A stretch of DNA of 64,000 nucleotides from Rhodobacterales bacterium (lineage in GTDB: Bacteria; Pseudomonadota; Alphaproteobacteria; Rhizobiales; Stappiaceae), in assembly GCA_008107755.1 (NCBI GenBank), contig VIRH01000102.1:20290-84289 (forward strand), in the 5' to 3' direction. Shown piece after piece: positions 42,770-52,673 of this stretch (position 1 is its first letter; each line of letters begins with the position of its first letter). The position numbers and the translations under genes are program-made. Under the pieces are notes generated by a model that did not search any database, was not told where the DNA came from, and saw only the letters and a program-made list of their open reading frames with translations.

Positions 42770-45713
42770 CGGCGACAAGGGCACGCTTCTGGAGCGAATC
42801 CGGGTTGTGCCTAAGGCACCCGATCCTGAAAAGGCTGCCCTCTTTCTCAAGGATCTGCTGGACCATCCGAAAGCTGGCGAGGCGCTGAGGGCCCTGTCGA
42901 AAGACCGGGCGAGCCTGGAAGGGTTCCTGACCGGTGTCATCGGGAATTCGTCCTATCTGCGCGATCTGATGCTGGCCGATCCGGCAAGGCTGCGAGATCT
43001 TCTGAACGAGGTTCCCGAGGTCCGGATCCGCCGGCTTCTCGACGAGGCCCGCGTGGCGCGGGCCGACGACGAAGCTGGCATCATGAAGGTGCTGCGCCTT
43101 CTCAAGCAGGATCTTGCGCTGACCCTCGGTCTGGCTGACGTATCAGGTGCCATCGGCCTCGACTTGGTGACCGCCGGACTGGCCGGGTTCGCGGATGCCG
43201 CTCTGACGGCGGCCGTCCGCTTCTGCCTCACCGATCTTGCCCGCCGCGGAAAATTCGAGCCCGCCGATCCGGAACAGCCGGAAAAGGACAGCGGTCTCAT
43301 CGTTCTGGCCATGGGCAAGCACGGCGCCAACGAACTTAACTATTCCTCGGACATCGACCTGATCGTTCTTTACGATCCGGAAAGAGCTCCGATTGCCGGA
43401 AATGCAGAAGCGCCGGTCGAATTCGTCAGGCTGACACGGCGCTTCGTCAAGATCATGCAGGAGCGGACGACGGAGGGCTACGTTTTCCGCACGGACTTGC
43501 GGCTGCGCCCGGACCCCGGCGCGACACCGCTCGCGATCTCCGTGCCGGCGGCGCTGGTCTACTACGAATCCCTCGGCCAGAACTGGGAGAGGGCGGCCCT
43601 GATCAAGGCGCGGCCATGCGCGGGCGACATTCCTGCCGGGGAAGCCTTCCTCGACGAAATCGTCCCGTTCATATGGCGCAAGTACCTGGACTTTGCCGCG
43701 ATTGCCGACGTCCAGTCGATCAAGCGCCAGATCCACATGCACAAGGGGCATGGCGTGATCGCCGTTGCCGGGCACAATGTGAAGCTGGGGCGCGGCGGCA
43801 TTCGCGAGGTGGAGTTCTTCGTCCAGACGCAGCAGCTCATCGCGGGCGGGCGCAATCCGGGGCTCCGGGGGCGACGCACGCTCGACATGCTCGATGCCCT
43901 GTGCGAGGCCGACTGGATCCGGGCCGAGGCCCGGGACGAGTTGCGCGAAGCCTATGTCTTCCTGCGCAATGTCGAGCACCGCATCCAGATGCTCAACGAC
44001 GAGCAGACCCAGTTGCTGCCGAAGGATGATGCGGGTGTCATGCGTGTGGCCGCGCTCCTGGGCTTCGACACGCTGAAGGCCTTCGAGGACGAACTTCTGA
44101 AGCACCTGAAGCGCGTCCAGCACCATTATGCGGAACTCTTCGAGGAAGAGCCGACCCTTTCCACCGATGTCGGCAACCTTGTGTTCACGGGTGACGACCA
44201 CGATCCCGACACGCTTGAGACGCTCTCGGGCCTGGGTTTCAAGCAGCCGGCGGAAGCAGCTGCCATGGTCAAGGCCTGGCATTTCGGCCGGTACCCCTGC
44301 ACCCGCTCCAACAAGGCACGCGAACGGCTGACCGAAATGCAGCCGCTGCTGATCGGGGCGCTGGCCGCCACCGACAATGCGGATGCCGCGCTCAGATCCT
44401 TCGACAGTTTCCTGTCCAAGCTTCCGGCCGGTGTGCAGCTGTTCTCGCTGCTGCGCTCAAATCCGCAGCTTCTGACGCTGCTCGCGACAACGATGGGCGC
44501 TGCTCCGCGCATGGCTGAGACGGTTTCCCGGCGCGTCCATGTTCTGGATGCGGTTCTCGACCCTGCCTTTTTCGGAGCGATGCCGAGCGTGGAGGAGTTC
44601 AGAACGGGTATTGACCGGACCCTTGCCCAGGCGCGGTTTTACGAAGAAGCGCTCGACAGGGCGCGGATCTTCACCCAGGAGCAGCAGTTCCTGATCGGCC
44701 TTCGGCTGATTTCCGACACGCTGTCGGCGGATCGGGTCGGCTTTGCGCTGGCAAGGCTTGCCGAAGTGGTCGTGGACCGCATCCTCAAACAGGTCTTTCG
44801 GCACGTCGGCGAGAGCCATGGTGAGGTCCCGTGCGGCAATCTCGCGGTGCTTGCGATGGGCAAACTGGGGGGGCGGGAAATGACGGCTTCGTCCGATCTC
44901 GATCTGATCCTGCTCTATGAGGCACCGGAGAACGTCAAGCAGTCGGACGGGAAGAGACCGCTCGCCATCACCCAGTATTATACACGCCTGACACAGCGTC
45001 TGGTGACCGCATTGTCCGCGCCGACTGCGGAAGGATCGCTTTACGAAGTCGATTTCCGGCTGCGGCCGTCCGGTAATGCAGGGCCTCTGGCCACCAATCT
45101 GGACGGGTTTATCGCCTATCAGAAGAAGGATGCCTGGACCTGGGAACATATGGCCCTGACAAGGGGCAGGGTAATCGCTTCCACGAGCTCCGACTTCCGG
45201 GAAAAGATCGAGGAAAGCATCCGCGGTACACTCGTCCAGTCTCGAGATCGGCAAAAGCTTGCCGATGACGTGAGGTCCATGCGCGCCCGGATCGAGAAGG
45301 AAAAGGGCACAAAAGATCTCTGGGACATGAAACAGGTAGCAGGCGGGCTGGTGGACATCGAGTTCATTGCCCAGTTCCTGCAACTGGCCCATGCCCGCGA
45401 AAATCCATCGATCCTGGCCCAGGGGACGGAGCAGGCGCTCGAGCGCCTGCGCGATGCCGCATTGCTGCCGCAGGACGAGGCGGAGCTGCTTCTGGACGCC
45501 TTGCGCCTCTACCAGAGACTGACGCAGATCCTCCGGCTCGTGCTGGCCGGAAAATTCGTGCCAAAGGAGGCGCCGCGCGGCGTCATCGATCTTCTGGTCC
45601 AGACCGCCAACAGCCCGACCTTCGAGCGCCTCGAAGCGGATCTGGCCGAACACCAGGCGCGCGTCCGGGCCTCCTTCGTGCGGCTGGTGGGCGAAGTGGC
45701 CGTGCCCGGTTAG
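42717..45713 (+). CDS. glnE: Bifunctional glutamine synthetase adenylyltransferase/deadenylase GlnE
   Basis: A 998-residue protein with two nucleotidyltransferase domains: the N-terminal adenylyl-removing domain (HGANELNYSSDIDLIVLYD near 205-225) and the C-terminal adenylyltransferase domain (LGGREMTASSDLDLILLYE near 715-740). Each has the G-S/D-x-D catalytic signature. It adds or removes AMP on glutamine synthetase in response to PII and 2-oxoglutarate. ATG at 42717 lies inside the histidine kinase gene (53-base overlap), indicating co-translation. The length equals that of rhizobial GlnE. Confidence 0.96.
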   Translation: MTEKAAHPQKTADRNAADGDKGTLLERIRVVPKAPDPEKAALFLKDLLDHPKAGEALRALSKDRASLEGFLTGVIGNSSYLRDLMLADPARLRDLLNEVPEVRIRRLLDEARVARADDEAGIMKVLRLLKQDLALTLGLADVSGAIGLDLVTAGLAGFADAALTAAVRFCLTDLARRGKFEPADPEQPEKDSGLIVLAMGKHGANELNYSSDIDLIVLYDPERAPIAGNAEAPVEFVRLTRRFVKIMQERTTEGYVFRTDLRLRPDPGATPLAISVPAALVYYESLGQNWERAALIKARPCAGDIPAGEAFLDEIVPFIWRKYLDFAAIADVQSIKRQIHMHKGHGVIAVAGHNVKLGRGGIREVEFFVQTQQLIAGGRNPGLRGRRTLDMLDALCEADWIRAEARDELREAYVFLRNVEHRIQMLNDEQTQLLPKDDAGVMRVAALLGFDTLKAFEDELLKHLKRVQHHYAELFEEEPTLSTDVGNLVFTGDDHDPDTLETLSGLGFKQPAEAAAMVKAWHFGRYPCTRSNKARERLTEMQPLLIGALAATDNADAALRSFDSFLSKLPAGVQLFSLLRSNPQLLTLLATTMGAAPRMAETVSRRVHVLDAVLDPAFFGAMPSVEEFRTGIDRTLAQARFYEEALDRARIFTQEQQFLIGLRLISDTLSADRVGFALARLAEVVVDRILKQVFRHVGESHGEVPCGNLAVLAMGKLGGREMTASSDLDLILLYEAPENVKQSDGKRPLAITQYYTRLTQRLVTALSAPTAEGSLYEVDFRLRPSGNAGPLATNLDGFIAYQKKDAWTWEHMALTRGRVIASTSSDFREKIEESIRGTLVQSRDRQKLADDVRSMRARIEKEKGTKDLWDMKQVAGGLVDIEFIAQFLQLAHARENPSILAQGTEQALERLRDAALLPQDEAELLLDALRLYQRLTQILRLVLAGKFVPKEAPRGVIDLLVQTANSPTFERLEADLAEHQARVRASFVRLVGEVAVPG

Positions 45714-46052
45714 AGCATCGGGCGAAAGCTTTCCATCACCCGAAGGGCCGGTCTCCCTTGCCCGCTGATTTCGTTGGATCGCGCTTGCGGTGGGAAACAT
45801 CACGGTGCGCAATCCGCCTGGTCAGCAGACAAATGAGAACCGGTCAAATGGTGTTGAGTTTTCGCCCGATGCTCCGGGGCGGGCGCCGAGCGTGGTCCAC
45901 GGGGCAACAACCTTTTCTACCAAATTGCGAAATTCGAGGTTTCCGTCGTGAAAAATGCGCTGCGGCATCCGGTGAGGTGACGCGCGGCACAGGGAACTTC
46001 GGCCGGCTGCGTCACGCTGCAACTCGACACTATCATTCTTCGGGAAAAGCAG
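45714..46052. other. Intergenic region between glnE and the HopA1-like gene
   Basis: This 339-base stretch has a GAAAGCTTTC palindrome (45724-45733) within a TCGGG...CCCGA pairing just after glnE, probably a 3' structure. No T-run terminator and no credible gene are seen. It holds the upstream region of the gene at 46053. Confidence 0.4.
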
Positions 46053-47060
46053 ATGGCGTTTCATCAGGACTTGCAGACCGTTGTCGACTGGGCGTGGCTA
46101 AATCGCCTGACAATTATCGAAAAAGCAAAGGGCCGCGGACCGGCGACCCACAGGAGGGGGCAGTTTCACTATAACCCGGACAACGACGGTATCTGGGAAA
46201 TCTACGGCTTTATCTGCGGCAATACCGAAGGCGGCACGGTCGGCGACGATCAGATGCGAAAGTTTCGCAGAACGCTGACGCGCAAGCTCCACAAGTGGCT
46301 GGCCCCGGATCCGGAATATGTGCTGCAAAACGGCTGGAAGAACCTCAATAGCCCGGACGACCTGAAGGAGCTTTCCTGGAAATCATCCTTCCTGCATGTG
46401 TGCAAGAACCGCAGCCTTTCATGTGCCGAGCGCGTCTATCTGAATCTCAAGGAAGAGACGCGAGCGGAGGCATTCTGCAGGATTCTGGTTAAGATCTGGC
46501 ACCTTCCCGGTCTGAGCAGCGCAAAGGTCGCAACACCGGGCAGTACCAAGACCGACACGGTGGTGATCTATCTCGATCACAGACAGACGCGAAAGGAAGT
46601 CGTCACGATCATCACCGCCTACCAGCAAAGGCATCTCGGTTACTTCGGCTCCGAGCTTCCGAAAATGGTCGCGACCACCGGAAACGGCATCGGCCACGGC
46701 GCGGAGCCGCCGGGGATGCATCCGTTGCGGCCCAATGGCAAAGAATTCCAGGGGATCGAAAGGTCACAGAGCTTCAGCTTCTACCGGGCAACCCTCCTCT
46801 TTATTGCGCTGGAGAACACCTGTTTTTCGACCGAAGGCCAGACGGTAAACATCAGGCACGCGTTCAACAGGAAGGAACTCAAGGAGTTGACGACGACCGG
46901 CAAGGTCGCTCAGCCGAGCAAACACGAGTTCGAGAAGCAGGTCCTGAAACTGTTCCATCTGGCGGGTCTGAGCACGCACCATCCGGAAAGACAAAAGGAT
47001 GCCAAATTCGTGGACATGCCGCCGCCGCCGCCACCGCCAGGGCGTCCGCCACGGGGATAG
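46053..47060 (+). CDS. HopA1-like effector-family protein
   Basis: A 335-residue protein, no signal peptide. From ~residue 125 the pattern agrees with HopA1 (PF17914-type) proteins as I know them: ERVYLNLKEETRAEAFCRIL, DTVVIYLDHRQTRKEVV, a YFGSELPKM segment, the G-x-G-x-G-A-E-P-P core in GNGIGHGAEPPG, and SQSFSFYRATLLFIALENT. It ends in a proline run (PPPPPPPGRPPRG). HopA1 is a Pseudomonas type III effector; relatives in class V lanthipeptide pathways act in dehydration of phosphorylated residues. No secretion system or precursor peptide is nearby. SD GGGAAAAG is modest. The family call needs profile searching. Confidence 0.55.
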   Translation: MAFHQDLQTVVDWAWLNRLTIIEKAKGRGPATHRRGQFHYNPDNDGIWEIYGFICGNTEGGTVGDDQMRKFRRTLTRKLHKWLAPDPEYVLQNGWKNLNSPDDLKELSWKSSFLHVCKNRSLSCAERVYLNLKEETRAEAFCRILVKIWHLPGLSSAKVATPGSTKTDTVVIYLDHRQTRKEVVTIITAYQQRHLGYFGSELPKMVATTGNGIGHGAEPPGMHPLRPNGKEFQGIERSQSFSFYRATLLFIALENTCFSTEGQTVNIRHAFNRKELKELTTTGKVAQPSKHEFEKQVLKLFHLAGLSTHHPERQKDAKFVDMPPPPPPPGRPPRG

Positions 47061-47287
47061 TCGCAATACGGCAAACAAGACCTTGTTTGATGGCTTGCTC
47101 CGGTCTGCCGGCAAGGAGCGGTGCACAGGTCGGCCGGCTGGCCAGGCAAACGGCGCAACTGAGTCCGGCGGGCCTGAACACGCCGCCGAAGGCGACGAAA
47201 TGGGACCGTTCCAAAGCGTGCCAGATCCTGGGGACCATACGAAGCGGACTCTGTCGTCCGGTCCGCTGGCCGTCGGCAAGAGCCGTA
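47061..47287. other. Convergent intergenic region with inverted repeats
   Basis: CAAACAAG-AC-CTTGTTTG (47072-47089) immediately follows the HopA1-like gene. AGCGGAC (47243-47249) and GTCCGCT (47261-47267) form a second repeat nearer the pleC-like stop. Either could be a terminator stem, though neither has a T run. No gene is seen. Confidence 0.35.
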
Positions 47288-49660
47288 TCAGGCCGCCCCG
47301 TCCTGCACCGCCACGTCCTGATCGGCCAGCGGCAGGGTGAAGCTGACCGTCGTGCCCTTCTTGACTTTGGACTCGATGGTCAGCGTGCCGCCGTGCAGCT
47401 CCACGAGAGAGCGTGCGATGGCAAGCCCCAGCCCGGAGCCCTGATGCGTCTTGGTGAACTGGTTCTCGACCTGAACGAACGGCTGGGCGAGGCGTTCGAT
47501 GTCACGTTCGGAGATACCGATGCCGGTATCGGTGACCTCGAAGCGCAGCTTGTCTCCACGAGGCTTGGCCTTGAGCGTCACGGTGCCGTTGTCCGGCGTG
47601 AACTTGACGGCATTGGCCAGCAGGTTCAGCAGGATCTGCTTCAGTGCGCGCTTGTCGGCATGGACGCAGACGTTATCAGCAACATCCGCATTCACCGTGA
47701 TGTTCTTCTCAGTTGCCGCGCCGGTGACAATCCGGCTCGCGTCCGCTGCGGAAGCCGACGCGTTGACGACTTCCGTCTCGATCGTCATCCGTCCGGCCTC
47801 GATCTTCGACATGTCGAGGATGTCGTTGATGACGTTGAGCAGATAGGTGCCGGAAGAATAGATGTCCTTGCAGTAGTCGGTGTACCGTTCCGTGCCGATT
47901 GGCCCGAACATCTCCTGGGTCATGATGTCGGAAAAGCCGATGATGGCATTGAGCGGGGTTCTGAGTTCATGCGAGATATTCGCCAGGAACTCGGACTTCG
48001 CCTTGTTGGCGGCTTCCGCCCGGGTCTTCTCTTCCTGATACTTGTCGGCCATCTCGACCAGCTGGCGCGCCTGCACTTCCAGCGTCTGGCGGGATTTCTG
48101 CAGGTCGGAAACGGTCGCCTTCAGGCGCTTTTCCGAATCCAGCAGCTTTTCCTCGTGCTTCTTGAGCGCGGTGATGTCCGTGCCGACGGAAACGAAGCCG
48201 CCGTCCTTGGTCCGCCGCTCGGAAATCTGCAGCCAGCGGCCGTCCTCCAGCTGAGCTTCATAAGAGCCGTCCGGAGCGCCGCCGCGCTGGGTGACATTCA
48301 CCGGATGGGGCGCAACCTCAGCGTTGGAGGCGGCCGCAATGACGTCCTTGTAGGGCGTGCCCGGCTTGATGGCCGCGCTCGGCAGGCTGTGAAGCGACTG
48401 ATAGTTCGAATTGCAGATGACCAGCTCGTTGCGGGCATTCCAGAGCACGAAGGCTTCCGAAATCGTTTCGATCGCGTCCCGGAGGCGGAGGTCCGCCATG
48501 CGGCTCTGCTCGGCCAGCTCATGTTGTTCTGTAATGTCGATGCAGATGCCGATCAGGTGCGGTTCGGCGCGGCCGGGCTCCGACTGGATTTCTCCGCGTG
48601 CCCGCAGCCAGATCCAGCTGCCGTCGGCATGGCGCATCCGGAAGGTCTCGTCGACCAGCGTCTCGCCGCTTTCCAGCAGATGTTCGGCGACGGCCAGAAG
48701 GTCGATATCGTCCGGATGAGTGATGTCGTCGACATCGGCAAAGCTCAGGATATCATCCTTGGGCTCGCGGCCCAGAAGTTCATAGAGCGAGGATGACCAG
48801 AACATCCGGCCGCGCGACAGATCCCAGTCGAACAGGCCGCACCGTCCATGGGTGAGGGCAGTGTCGATCCGTGCGCGCGTCGCTGCATACATGTCGTCAG
48901 CGACTTCCGCGCGGCTGGCCTGGCTGAAGAAGCCATAGATGACAGCAAGCAGCACGAAGGATGTGCCAACGAACAGGGTCACATTCGCCGAAAGGTCGTC
49001 GCGCCATTTCGAATAGATCTGGCTTTCCGTCTGCAGCGCGGCGACCATGCCGAGGCGGCCGTCAAGATGCTGAACCGTCGCCATGGCCTGTGTGTCGCCA
49101 TCGGTGCCGAAAAGATCAACCGGGGTCATCATGACGCCTGCACGCGCCCCGAAGATGATCATCGGCTGTGACGGACCGAGAATATCGGTGATCGGACGGT
49201 TCTCCAGATCAGGCTGCGCGGGGGCCGATGCAACGACGGTTCCTGCATCATCCACGACCAGGAAGGTCCGGCCCTGGCTTGTTGCGCCCGCGGGAAGACT
49301 GTCAGCAAGAATGCGTTTGAGCGTGGTTCTGAAGCCTGTTTCGGGAAGGTCTTCCTCACCCGCCTTGAGGCCGGTGGCAACGAGGTTGGCCATCAGGCTC
49401 AGAGTGGTCTCAGCTGTTTCGCGGGTCTCGTTGTATTGACTTGCCATCTCGCCGGCGCGAAACAGGGCGAGCACGAAGATGAAGACGATGGCGAGGCCGG
49501 GGATCGCGCGGCGCATGAGGCCATCGGAGCGGGCCAGGCCGTTGGTGACGGTGTTGAAGAAAGTCCAGAGCGGCAAACCAAGGTTGCTCGCCGTCCTCTT
49601 CAGATTTGACTCCTTATCGCCGCGCCGCACGGATGCGTCGCCGGCTGATGCTTGCGCCAT
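47288..49660 (-). CDS. pleC: PleC/PdhS-type sensor histidine kinase
   Basis: A 790-residue kinase. Helix 1 is at ~50-68 (AIPGLAIVFIFVLALFRA), a ~150-residue periplasmic domain follows, helix 2 at ~223-243 (LFVGTSFVLLAVIYGFF), two PAS domains (~255-370 and ~385-500), a coiled coil, the phosphoacceptor SEFLANISHELRTPLNAI (~563) and an ATPase domain whose segment PFVQVENQFTKTHQGSG is characteristic of the DivJ/PleC/PdhS cell-cycle kinases. In S. meliloti pleC lies in the same neighbourhood, beside glnE and degP. PleC acts on DivK/PleD to link polarity with CtrA. No SD consensus is seen at the ATG. Confidence 0.75.
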   Translation of the reverse strand: MAQASAGDASVRRGDKESNLKRTASNLGLPLWTFFNTVTNGLARSDGLMRRAIPGLAIVFIFVLALFRAGEMASQYNETRETAETTLSLMANLVATGLKAGEEDLPETGFRTTLKRILADSLPAGATSQGRTFLVVDDAGTVVASAPAQPDLENRPITDILGPSQPMIIFGARAGVMMTPVDLFGTDGDTQAMATVQHLDGRLGMVAALQTESQIYSKWRDDLSANVTLFVGTSFVLLAVIYGFFSQASRAEVADDMYAATRARIDTALTHGRCGLFDWDLSRGRMFWSSSLYELLGREPKDDILSFADVDDITHPDDIDLLAVAEHLLESGETLVDETFRMRHADGSWIWLRARGEIQSEPGRAEPHLIGICIDITEQHELAEQSRMADLRLRDAIETISEAFVLWNARNELVICNSNYQSLHSLPSAAIKPGTPYKDVIAAASNAEVAPHPVNVTQRGGAPDGSYEAQLEDGRWLQISERRTKDGGFVSVGTDITALKKHEEKLLDSEKRLKATVSDLQKSRQTLEVQARQLVEMADKYQEEKTRAEAANKAKSEFLANISHELRTPLNAIIGFSDIMTQEMFGPIGTERYTDYCKDIYSSGTYLLNVINDILDMSKIEAGRMTIETEVVNASASAADASRIVTGAATEKNITVNADVADNVCVHADKRALKQILLNLLANAVKFTPDNGTVTLKAKPRGDKLRFEVTDTGIGISERDIERLAQPFVQVENQFTKTHQGSGLGLAIARSLVELHGGTLTIESKVKKGTTVSFTLPLADQDVAVQDGAA

Positions 49661-49816
49661 AGGAAATGTGCCTCAAAACCGCCGTGATGGGGTAACCCCC
49701 GAATCACTTCCATTTGAATCAAAAGGTCGGTTTTTGTCCAGCCCTGGCAAAGAAGAAAATGGTTAACGAATGACCGGATTTTCTGTTTCGGTGTTAACCT
49801 TTACCAGTATTGCGCA
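49661..49816 (-). promoter_or_regulatory. pleC-like upstream region with GANTC and TTAAC sites
   Basis: Two GAATC sites (49701-49705 and 49716-49720) lie 40-60 bases upstream of the ATG, a GACTC (49609-49613) just inside the gene. GGTTAAC (49761-49767) and GTTAACC (49793-49799) form an inverted repeat. GANTC is the CcrM methylation site and TTAAC the CtrA half-site in alphaproteobacteria; the spacing does not give a canonical full CtrA box. Confidence 0.35.
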
Positions 49817-52459
49817 CTATTGCAGGGTCCTGTCGACGATATCTCGGCTGTCTCTCGACAGTTCTTCGCATGAAGAAACCCTCAGGAGAGCAGATTCCGC
49901 AAGGGCGGACCGTTGTGGATCAAGTGCGCGCCAGGAGCGGAAACTCGTCAGCAGTCGGGAGGCGACCTGAGGATTGCGTTTGTCGATGGCCAGGACCGAT
50001 TCGGCAACGAGTTCGAAACCCGCGCCATCAGGACGCGCGAACTGGGTGGGGTTGCCTGTGGCGAAGGATTGCAGGAGCGCGCGGACGCGGTTCGGGTTTC
50101 CTGCCTCGTAAAGCGGGTGCTTCATCAGCTGACGGACGGTTTCCAGGGTCTCGTCGCCGGGGGCGGTTGCCTGTGCCATGAACCACTTGTCCATGGCAAG
50201 CGAACTTGAGCGGTGTCGTTCGAGATAGGCGTCGACCGCTTCCTGTTTGCGCGGCAGGTTGTCGTGAACGAGGATCATCAACGCGGCCAGCCTGTCGGTC
50301 ATGTTGTCCGCGTTCGAGAAGCGATCCCAGACCATGTCATTCGTTGCGTCGCTGCGTTTCGCAGCCAGATAATGAAGGGCCCGGTTGGCAAGGGACCGCT
50401 TGCCGGCCGCATCGGCATCGGGCGAGTAGGGGCCCGACGACGTGGCGCCGACCAGGTGCGATAGCGCGCCTGCATAACAGGCGCAGACCGAAGCGCGCAG
50501 CGTTTCGCGGGCTGCGTGGATGGCGTCGGGATCGACGTTCTTGCCGATTTCCTGCGCAATGTCCGCTTCGCTCGGCAGCGTAAGCGCCTGGGCCCGGAAA
50601 GCATCGTCAAGGGATGGGGCGGACAGAACAGTGCCAAAGACGTCGACAACGTCGGCACAGGGCTCGGCACGCTCTTTTCCGCGCGCCTTGCAGGCCAGAC
50701 GAACAAGGTCCTGCATTGCCAGCGTCTGAACCGCCTGCCAGCGATTGAACGGGTCATTGTCCTGTGCGGCGAGGAACGCAAGTTCATCGGAACTCAGTTT
50801 CTGGTTCAGGCGAACGGGGGCGGAAAAACCGCGCAGGAGCGACAGAACCGGTTTCGAGGCAATGTTGTCGAAGGTGACTTTCTGTTTTGCCTTGTCGAGT
50901 ACGAGAACATCGCCGCTCACTTGTGCGCCGGCCTGTTTCTCGGGGCTCATGTCCTCACCGTTGGGACCGATCAGGCCGAAGCGAAGAGGAATGACGGCGG
51001 GCGAGCTGGACTTCTGTCCGGCGACAGGCGGGATTTCCTGCGAGAGGGTGATGGTCAGGGATTTGCGTGCCTCGTCGAAAGCGGTGTCGACGGTCACGAT
51101 CGGCGTTCCTGCCTGTTCGTACCAGAGGGCGAACTGATCAAGTTCGGTGCCGGAGGCTTCCTCGAAGCACGCCAGAAAGGCTTCGATCGTCGTTGCTTCG
51201 CCGTCATGGCGATTGAAATAGAGGTCCAGCCCGTCCCGAAACGCCTCGTCACCCAGAAGCGTCTTGAGCATCCGCACGACCTCGGCGCCCTTTTCGTAAA
51301 CGGTGGCCGTGTAGAAGTTATTGATTTCGTGATAGGTTCTGGGGCGCACTGAATGTGCGAGCGGACCGGCGTCCTCGGGGAACTGGTGGGATTTCAGCAG
51401 CCTGACATCGGCGATCCGCTTCACCGGCCGCGAGCGCATGTCGGAGGAGAACTCCTGATCGCGGAACACGGTGAGACCTTCCTTCAGGCAGAGCTGGAAC
51501 CAGTCACGGCAGGTGATGCGGTTGCCGGTCCAGTTGTGGAAGTATTCGTGCGCGATCACGGCTTCGATATTTGCGTAGTCCTGGTCCGTGGCCGTGTCCG
51601 GGTCCGCCAGAACATACTTGTCGTTGAAGATGTTGAGGCCCTTGTTCTCCATCGCGCCCATGTTGAAGTCGGACACCGCGACGATGTTGAAGACGTCGAG
51701 ATCGTATTCCCGGCCGAACACCTCTTCGTCCCAGCGCATGGATCTCTTCAGGGAATCCATCGCCCAGTCGCACAAGGTTTCCTTGCCATGCTCGACATAG
51801 ATGTTGAGTTCGACCTTGTGTCCCGACGCGGTGACGAAGTGATCCGGCACACGGGCAAGATCACCCGCGACAAGAGCAAACAGATAGGCCGGCTTGGGAT
51901 GCGGGTCATGCCAGATCGCGAAATGGCGGTCCGTACCGGGAATGTCTCCGGTCTCGGACAGATTGCCGTTGGCCAGAAGGACAGGACAGTCCGCTTTCGA
52001 GGCTTCGAGCCGGGTCGTGTAGACGGCCAGTACATCGGGCCGGTCGAGGAAATAGGTGATCCGCCGGAAACCTTCGGCCTCGCACTGGGTGCAGTAGGTT
52101 CCCGATGACCGGTAAAGACCCATCAGCTTGGTGTTGGCATCCGGATCGAGTTCCGTCTCGATGGTCAGCTCGAGCGGACCTGCGGGAGGGGTGAGGACCT
52201 CAAGACGCTCCGGCGTGCAGATGTAAGCGTCGGCAGACAGGTCCTTCCCGTCGAGTGCGATGCCGGTGAGCGTCAGCTCGTCTCCGTCCAGAACAAGCGA
52301 TGTTCCTGCTGCGGTTTCCGCCTGCCGGACCACATGAAGCTTCGCGGTGACGCGTGTCGCAGTTGGCCCGAGCGCGACAGTGAGCTGGACTTGTTCGATC
52401 CGGTAGGCGGGTGGCTGATAATCTTCCAGCCGGATTGCCGGCGCCGTTTCGGATCGCAT
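49817..52459 (-). CDS. pepN: Aminopeptidase N
   Basis: An 880-residue M1 metallopeptidase from ATG at 52459, with GGGAGAAATCC upstream (a longer frame to 52507 has none). The exopeptidase motif GAMENKGLNIF and the zinc site HEYFHNWTGNRI (HExxH, distal E nineteen residues on) are intact, followed by the Ig-like and helical C-terminal domains of the E. coli PepN type. It removes N-terminal residues from peptides in the cytoplasm. It lies upstream of the pleC-like gene on the same strand, separated by 156 bases. Confidence 0.96.
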   Translation of the reverse strand: MRSETAPAIRLEDYQPPAYRIEQVQLTVALGPTATRVTAKLHVVRQAETAAGTSLVLDGDELTLTGIALDGKDLSADAYICTPERLEVLTPPAGPLELTIETELDPDANTKLMGLYRSSGTYCTQCEAEGFRRITYFLDRPDVLAVYTTRLEASKADCPVLLANGNLSETGDIPGTDRHFAIWHDPHPKPAYLFALVAGDLARVPDHFVTASGHKVELNIYVEHGKETLCDWAMDSLKRSMRWDEEVFGREYDLDVFNIVAVSDFNMGAMENKGLNIFNDKYVLADPDTATDQDYANIEAVIAHEYFHNWTGNRITCRDWFQLCLKEGLTVFRDQEFSSDMRSRPVKRIADVRLLKSHQFPEDAGPLAHSVRPRTYHEINNFYTATVYEKGAEVVRMLKTLLGDEAFRDGLDLYFNRHDGEATTIEAFLACFEEASGTELDQFALWYEQAGTPIVTVDTAFDEARKSLTITLSQEIPPVAGQKSSSPAVIPLRFGLIGPNGEDMSPEKQAGAQVSGDVLVLDKAKQKVTFDNIASKPVLSLLRGFSAPVRLNQKLSSDELAFLAAQDNDPFNRWQAVQTLAMQDLVRLACKARGKERAEPCADVVDVFGTVLSAPSLDDAFRAQALTLPSEADIAQEIGKNVDPDAIHAARETLRASVCACYAGALSHLVGATSSGPYSPDADAAGKRSLANRALHYLAAKRSDATNDMVWDRFSNADNMTDRLAALMILVHDNLPRKQEAVDAYLERHRSSSLAMDKWFMAQATAPGDETLETVRQLMKHPLYEAGNPNRVRALLQSFATGNPTQFARPDGAGFELVAESVLAIDKRNPQVASRLLTSFRSWRALDPQRSALAESALLRVSSCEELSRDSRDIVDRTLQ

Positions 52460-52673
52460 GGATTTCTCCCTGAAATTCTTTTTAAAACTGACTTGAATAT
52501 TGTGCACTGATCAGACGAGTTAGCATGATCGCAGAATGTGGCAAAGTCCTGTTTCGTGAGCAGGTGCAACAACGCGTCACAGCAAAGCCGGGTTGCAGAA
52601 ATATGCCGGGCTTTGATTTTGGCAGACTCATTGTCTATGTCAGGGGCGTTGTCAGTTTAACAGGACCCCTTTA

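Noticed and set aside
44457..45812. A 451-codon minus-strand frame opposite glnE
   Set aside because: Both GlnE catalytic domains are intact on the plus strand; this is a compositional shadow.
45714..47287. A lanthipeptide precursor gene next to the HopA1-like gene
   Set aside because: No short frame with an SD and a Ser/Thr/Cys-rich tail was found on either side, so a lanthipeptide cluster is not supported.
47087..48796. A 569-codon plus-strand frame opposite the pleC-like gene
   Set aside because: The kinase motifs are on the minus strand; the plus-strand product is low-complexity and without domain.
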